Below, in pieces: positions 5,104-7,271 of a stretch of 7,271 bases of DNA; position 1 is the first letter of the stretch, and every line of letters begins with the position of its first letter. The notes below the pieces were generated by a model. That model was not told the DNA's origin. It was given only the letters and a program-made list of their open reading frames with translations, and did no database searches. Position numbers and translations under genes: made by a program. The stretch is from Prevotellaceae bacterium (GTDB taxonomy: Bacteria; Bacteroidota; Bacteroidia; Bacteroidales; Paludibacteraceae): positions 1 through 7,271 of the forward strand of contig JAITNR010000033.1 in NCBI GenBank assembly GCA_031290375.1. Reading direction: 5' to 3'.

Positions 5104-6078
5104 TTACAACTGCACTTCGTCAATCAAATCGAACAACTCCTTCACCGTTTGAGCTCTTAGCATCGCTATTCGTGTTGGTTTAAAGTTTGGGATACCCTTA
5201 AAAAGCGGTGTTGCCGCAATGTGTCTGCGAAAATGCACGATACCTTTTCGTTCATCATTCAAACGTTCTATACTTTTTAATATCAGGGTTTTAAGTATCT
5301 CTTTTTTCTCTGAATTTGTTGGATTTTTAAAATTGTTTTTATTATCAAGGAAATTTTTTATTTCGGCAAAAATCCAGGGGCAACCGATAGAGGCACGTCC
5401 AACCATCAGAGCGTCAATACCATAAATGTCGAAAGCGTTTCTGGCACTGTCAGCAGAAGCAATGTCGCCGTTGCCGATAATTGGAATTTTGATTTGGGGG
5501 TTGTTCTTGACTTCTCCAATCAGTGTCCAATCGGCTGTGCCTAAGTACATTTGCGAACGTGTTCTGCCGTGAATTGTCAATGCCTCAATACCGCAATCCT
5601 GCAACTGTAAGGCTAAGTCAGTGATTATCTTTGAATTTTCATCCCATCCAAGTCGCGTTTTAACAGTTACAGGCAGTTTCACCGCTTTCACAACGTTTTC
5701 GGTTATTTCAAGCATCTTGGGAATATCTCTTAACAAGCCTGCTCCAGCTCCCTTCGACGCGATTTTTTTGACAGGACAGCCGTAATTTATGTCCAAAATA
5801 TCGGGTTGGCTTTGCTCAGCAATTTTTGCTGCTTCAGCCATGGAATTAACGTCTTTGCCGTAGATTTGTACAGCAACAGGGCGTTCTTGCGATAAAATAA
5901 CAAGTTTTTGCTCGGTACGGCTTACATTGCGGATAAGAGCATCTGCCGACACAAATTCCGTATAGACCAAATCCGCTCCGAACTCCTTGCATGCCAAACG
6001 GAACGATGAATCGGTTACATCTTCCATAGGTGCCAAAAAAACAGGGAAATCGCCAAAATCAATATCTCGGATCTTCAT
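5104..6078 (-). CDS. dusB: tRNA-dihydrouridine synthase DusB
   Basis: This 324-residue flavoenzyme reduces specific uridines in tRNA to dihydrouridine, using FMN and NADPH. It is a TIM barrel followed by a helical C-terminal domain. Clear motifs are the FMN-binding APMEDVTD (16-23), the catalytic site DINYGCPVKKI with Cys101, KTRLGW (140-145), IHGRTRSQMYLG (169-180), IGNGDI (201-206) and the phosphate-binding VGRASIGCPWIF (226-237). Length and motif spacing match the DusB/NifR3 branch. The ATG overlaps the last base of the engB stop (TAATG), indicating translational coupling, and no separate promoter is needed. The order engB-dusB-methyltransferase groups ribosome assembly with RNA modification. 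Confidence 0.95.
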   Translation of the reverse strand: MKIRDIDFGDFPVFLAPMEDVTDSSFRLACKEFGADLVYTEFVSADALIRNVSRTEQKLVILSQERPVAVQIYGKDVNSMAEAAKIAEQSQPDILDINYGCPVKKIASKGAGAGLLRDIPKMLEITENVVKAVKLPVTVKTRLGWDENSKIITDLALQLQDCGIEALTIHGRTRSQMYLGTADWTLIGEVKNNPQIKIPIIGNGDIASADSARNAFDIYGIDALMVGRASIGCPWIFAEIKNFLDNKNNFKNPTNSEKKEILKTLILKSIERLNDERKGIVHFRRHIAATPLFKGIPNFKPTRIAMLRAQTVKELFDLIDEVQL

Positions 6079-6683
6079 TATGCGTTTAACTCCCCATTCA
6101 TAATTGTATCAATGTAGTCAAGAATTTCTTCTTTCCCCTGCTTCTTTTCGCTTGAAGTTATAAAAATCGGCGGGAGTTCTTCCCACGTTTCGAGCAAGGT
6201 CTGACGGTATTTTTCAATGTTTGTGGTGAGTTTTTTCTGTGACTGTTTGTCGCCCTTGGTAAAGACAATCGAAAACGGTGCGGAATTTTTGCCTAACCAA
6301 TTTATAAAATCCAAGTCAATTTTTTGAGGTTCTAAACGGCTGTCTATCAGTACAAAAAGGTTTGTCAATTGTGAGCGGAACAGAACATAGTTTTCAATAA
6401 TTTTTCTAAGTTTTTCTCGCTGCATCTTACTGACTTTGGCATAACCATAACCAGGCAAATCTACTATGTAAAGTTTTTCATTAACTAAAAAATGATTGAT
6501 TAACAAAGTCTTACCAGGTGTTGAAGAAGTTTTTGCCAAATCTTTTTTGCCCACAAGATAATTTATCAAAGAGGATTTGCCCACATTCGACCGTCCCACA
6601 AAGGCAAACTCTGCAAAATCATCCTCAGGACAACGGCGAAAGTCCGTATTTGAAACTACAAAAATTGCTGAATTGATTGTCAT
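6078..6683 (-). CDS. engB: Ribosome biogenesis GTP-binding protein EngB (YsxC/YihA)
   Basis: A 201-residue TrmE-Era-like GTPase needed for assembly of the large ribosomal subunit. The GTPase motifs are all present: G1 GRSNVGKSS (30-38), G2 around STPGKT (54-59), G3 DLPG (75-78), G4 TKGD (142-145) and G5 near SS (177-178). The start opening MTINSAIFVVSNTDFRRCP matches the family N-terminus, so the ATG at 6683 is preferred. An in-frame TTG at 6704 would add seven atypical residues (MCFLTNY) and would begin at about the predicted transcript start. It is the first gene of a minus-strand operon, its stop overlaps the dusB start by one base, and a -7 box lies at 6714-6721. Confidence 0.95.
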   Translation of the reverse strand: MTINSAIFVVSNTDFRRCPEDDFAEFAFVGRSNVGKSSLINYLVGKKDLAKTSSTPGKTLLINHFLVNEKLYIVDLPGYGYAKVSKMQREKLRKIIENYVLFRSQLTNLFVLIDSRLEPQKIDLDFINWLGKNSAPFSIVFTKGDKQSQKKLTTNIEKYRQTLLETWEELPPIFITSSEKKQGKEEILDYIDTIMNGELNA

Positions 6684-6713
6684 ATAGTTGGTTAAAAAAC
6701 ACAAATTATTTTA

Positions 6714-6721
6714 CAAAGGTA
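6714..6721 (-). promoter_or_regulatory. -7 box of the engB-dusB operon promoter
   Basis: On the minus strand this reads TACCTTTG, identical to the -7 box of the leftward promoter at 610-617. The expected transcript start is near 6707, giving a leader of about 24 bases to the engB ATG. The -33 element is weak: the best candidate is an ATTG about 23 bases upstream, rather than TTTG. Confidence 0.5.
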
Positions 6722-6858
6722 CAAAATTATTTTCAGAAACCTTGCAATCGCATTTTTGAGGGATGAATCTTTTTTTGAAGTGCTAAGTGCTGTTCAAAAT
6801 AATGAACAATGGGTAGTGTTCTCTATTCATTATTAATGTCAATCACGAGTTGAAAAGT

Positions 6859-6911
6859 GTTTATTTAGCCCGATAGGGCGTTATGTGAATAACCGCAGGT
6901 GAAACCTGTGG
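6859..6911. repeat. Composite two-hairpin intergenic repeat, copy A
   Basis: The unit opens with TTTATTTAGCCCGATAGGGC, in which GCCC (6868-6871) pairs with GGGC (6876-6879). It closes with a stem-loop CCGCAGGT-GAA-ACCTGTGG (6893-6911, one G-T wobble). The same two-part layout recurs at 7000-7060. The pattern resembles the REP-like intergenic repeats of Bacteroidota, in which a CCGTAGGTGAAACCTACGG-type hairpin follows a GCCC/GGGC hairpin. It is non-coding. Confidence 0.6.
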
Positions 6912-6916
6912 ATTGA

Positions 6917-6999
6917 GTAATTGAATAACTGAATAATTGAATAATTGATTGCGTTAGTCGTATTGTATTGTATTTTCAATTATTCAGTTATTCAGTTAC
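6917..6999. repeat. Inverted repeat of AATTGAATAA-type units, 23-bp arms
   Basis: Arm 6917-6939 and arm 6977-6999 are reverse complements except at one position (T6921 opposite G6995, a wobble in RNA). Each arm is itself built from short direct repeats of GAATAAYTGAATAA type. It lies between the two copies of the composite hairpin repeat, so the whole stretch 6859-7084 is repeat DNA. Confidence 0.75.
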
Positions 7000-7060
7000 T
7001 TTATTTAGCCCGTATGGGTTGAGGTATTGGTAGCCTTCGACCGTAAGTGAAACTTACGGT
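7000..7060. repeat. Composite two-hairpin intergenic repeat, copy B
   Basis: TTTATTTAGCCCGTATGGGT opens the unit with a GCCC/GGGT mini-hairpin. It closes with a perfect stem ACCGTAAGT (7040-7048), loop GAA, ACTTACGGT (7052-7060). The stem sequence differs from copy A but keeps the GAA loop and pairing, meaning compensatory change. A third small dyad, TGTCC-TAT-GGACA, follows at 7072-7084. Confidence 0.65.
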
Positions 7061-7156
7061 TATTAACATTTTGTCCTATGGACATAAATGCAATTATCAT
7101 GCAAAGTCAGCATTTTTTTCATTTTTCATTACCAATCCTTCGCTCTCAATTTAACC

Positions 7157-7192
7157 AAAAAAAAACCGCCCCTATTCCCAGAGCGGTTTTTT
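7157..7192 (-). terminator. Intrinsic terminator of the right-edge minus-strand gene
   Basis: On the minus strand, A-rich sequence leads into CCGC, a 13-base loop, then GCGG followed by nine T; the flanking A and T runs extend the stem. It lies about 54 bases past the stop at 7246. On the plus strand it ends in only six T, and no plus-strand gene is nearby, so the minus strand is the natural user. Confidence 0.8.
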
Positions 7193-7200
7193 CATTAGTT

Positions 7201-7236
7201 TTAGAGTCAGGAAATTATCTTAAATCCTGGCTCTAA
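7201..7236 (-). other. Stem-loop in the 3' untranslated region of the right-edge gene
   Basis: TTAGAGTCAGG (7201-7211) pairs with CCTGGCTCTAA (7226-7236) with one wobble pair. It sits between the stop at 7246 and the terminator. It lacks its own T-tract, so it is more likely an mRNA-stabilising or processing structure than a second terminator. Confidence 0.55.
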
Positions 7237-7245
7237 TATTGCTGT

Positions 7246-7271
7246 TTACTTCTTCACTATCAACTTCTCCA
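7246..7271 (-). CDS. C-terminal end of a probable T9SS-sorted secreted protein (partial)
   Basis: Only the last eight codons fall in the window. They read (x)EKLIVKK followed by TAA, where x is Met, Leu or Val. This is a classic ending for the C-terminal type A sorting domain of proteins exported by the Bacteroidota type IX secretion system. The frame is supported by the stem-loop and strong terminator that follow in the right order. The rest of the protein lies beyond the right edge, so its function is unknown. A call from eight residues is necessarily tentative. Confidence 0.55.

Noticed and set aside
6859..7084. Short ORFs translated from the hairpin repeats in the right spacer
   Set aside because: Frames here are short, run through palindromic repeats, lack promoters, and resemble known spurious translations of intergenic repeats.

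Overview
The window looks like chromosomal DNA from an AT-rich member of the Bacteroidota, probably a Bacteroidales-like lineage. Three things point there. Three promoters carry the Bacteroidota -7 box TAnnTTTG, two of them with a TTTG -33 box 20 bases upstream, instead of the usual sigma-70 elements. Strong Shine-Dalgarno sequences are largely absent. The right edge encodes a C-terminal EKLIVKK-stop tail typical of type IX secretion (T9SS) sorting domains. Genus and species cannot be called from this sequence.

Left spacer (1-953): no convincing large gene. It holds a 19-bp tandem duplication, the possible tail of a lost gene on the minus strand, two hairpins (one a perfect 48-bp inverted repeat), two copies of a dispersed GCAATGACG-type repeat, and a G9 tract. 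It also holds a good minus-strand promoter that seems to drive a very short transcript, and the plus-strand promoter of the glycosyltransferase genes.

Plus-strand block (894-4330): a promoter, a GT2 glycosyltransferase, a two-domain GT4-GT2 glycosyltransferase of 654 residues, and a MarC-family membrane protein. The gaps of 41 and 42 bases suggest one transcript. The two glycosyltransferase genes probably contribute to a cell-surface polysaccharide or glycan; MarC has no evident functional link to them.

Minus-strand block (4376-6721): a promoter, then engB (ribosome-assembly GTPase), dusB (tRNA dihydrouridine synthase) and an RsmI-like tetrapyrrole-methylase-fold methyltransferase. engB and dusB overlap by one base (TAATG) and the third gene follows after 35 bases, so this reads as a translation and RNA-modification operon. 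It converges on the MarC gene.

Right spacer (6722-7245): no gene. It holds two copies of a composite two-hairpin repeat, an inverted repeat made of AATTGAATAA-like units, and a strong intrinsic terminator serving the T9SS-type gene that enters from the right edge on the minus strand.

Nothing here is a clear new multi-gene system. The items most worth a second look are the 48-bp hairpin, the promoter-driven short transcript with its G9 tract, the composite hairpin repeats and the fused glycosyltransferase.
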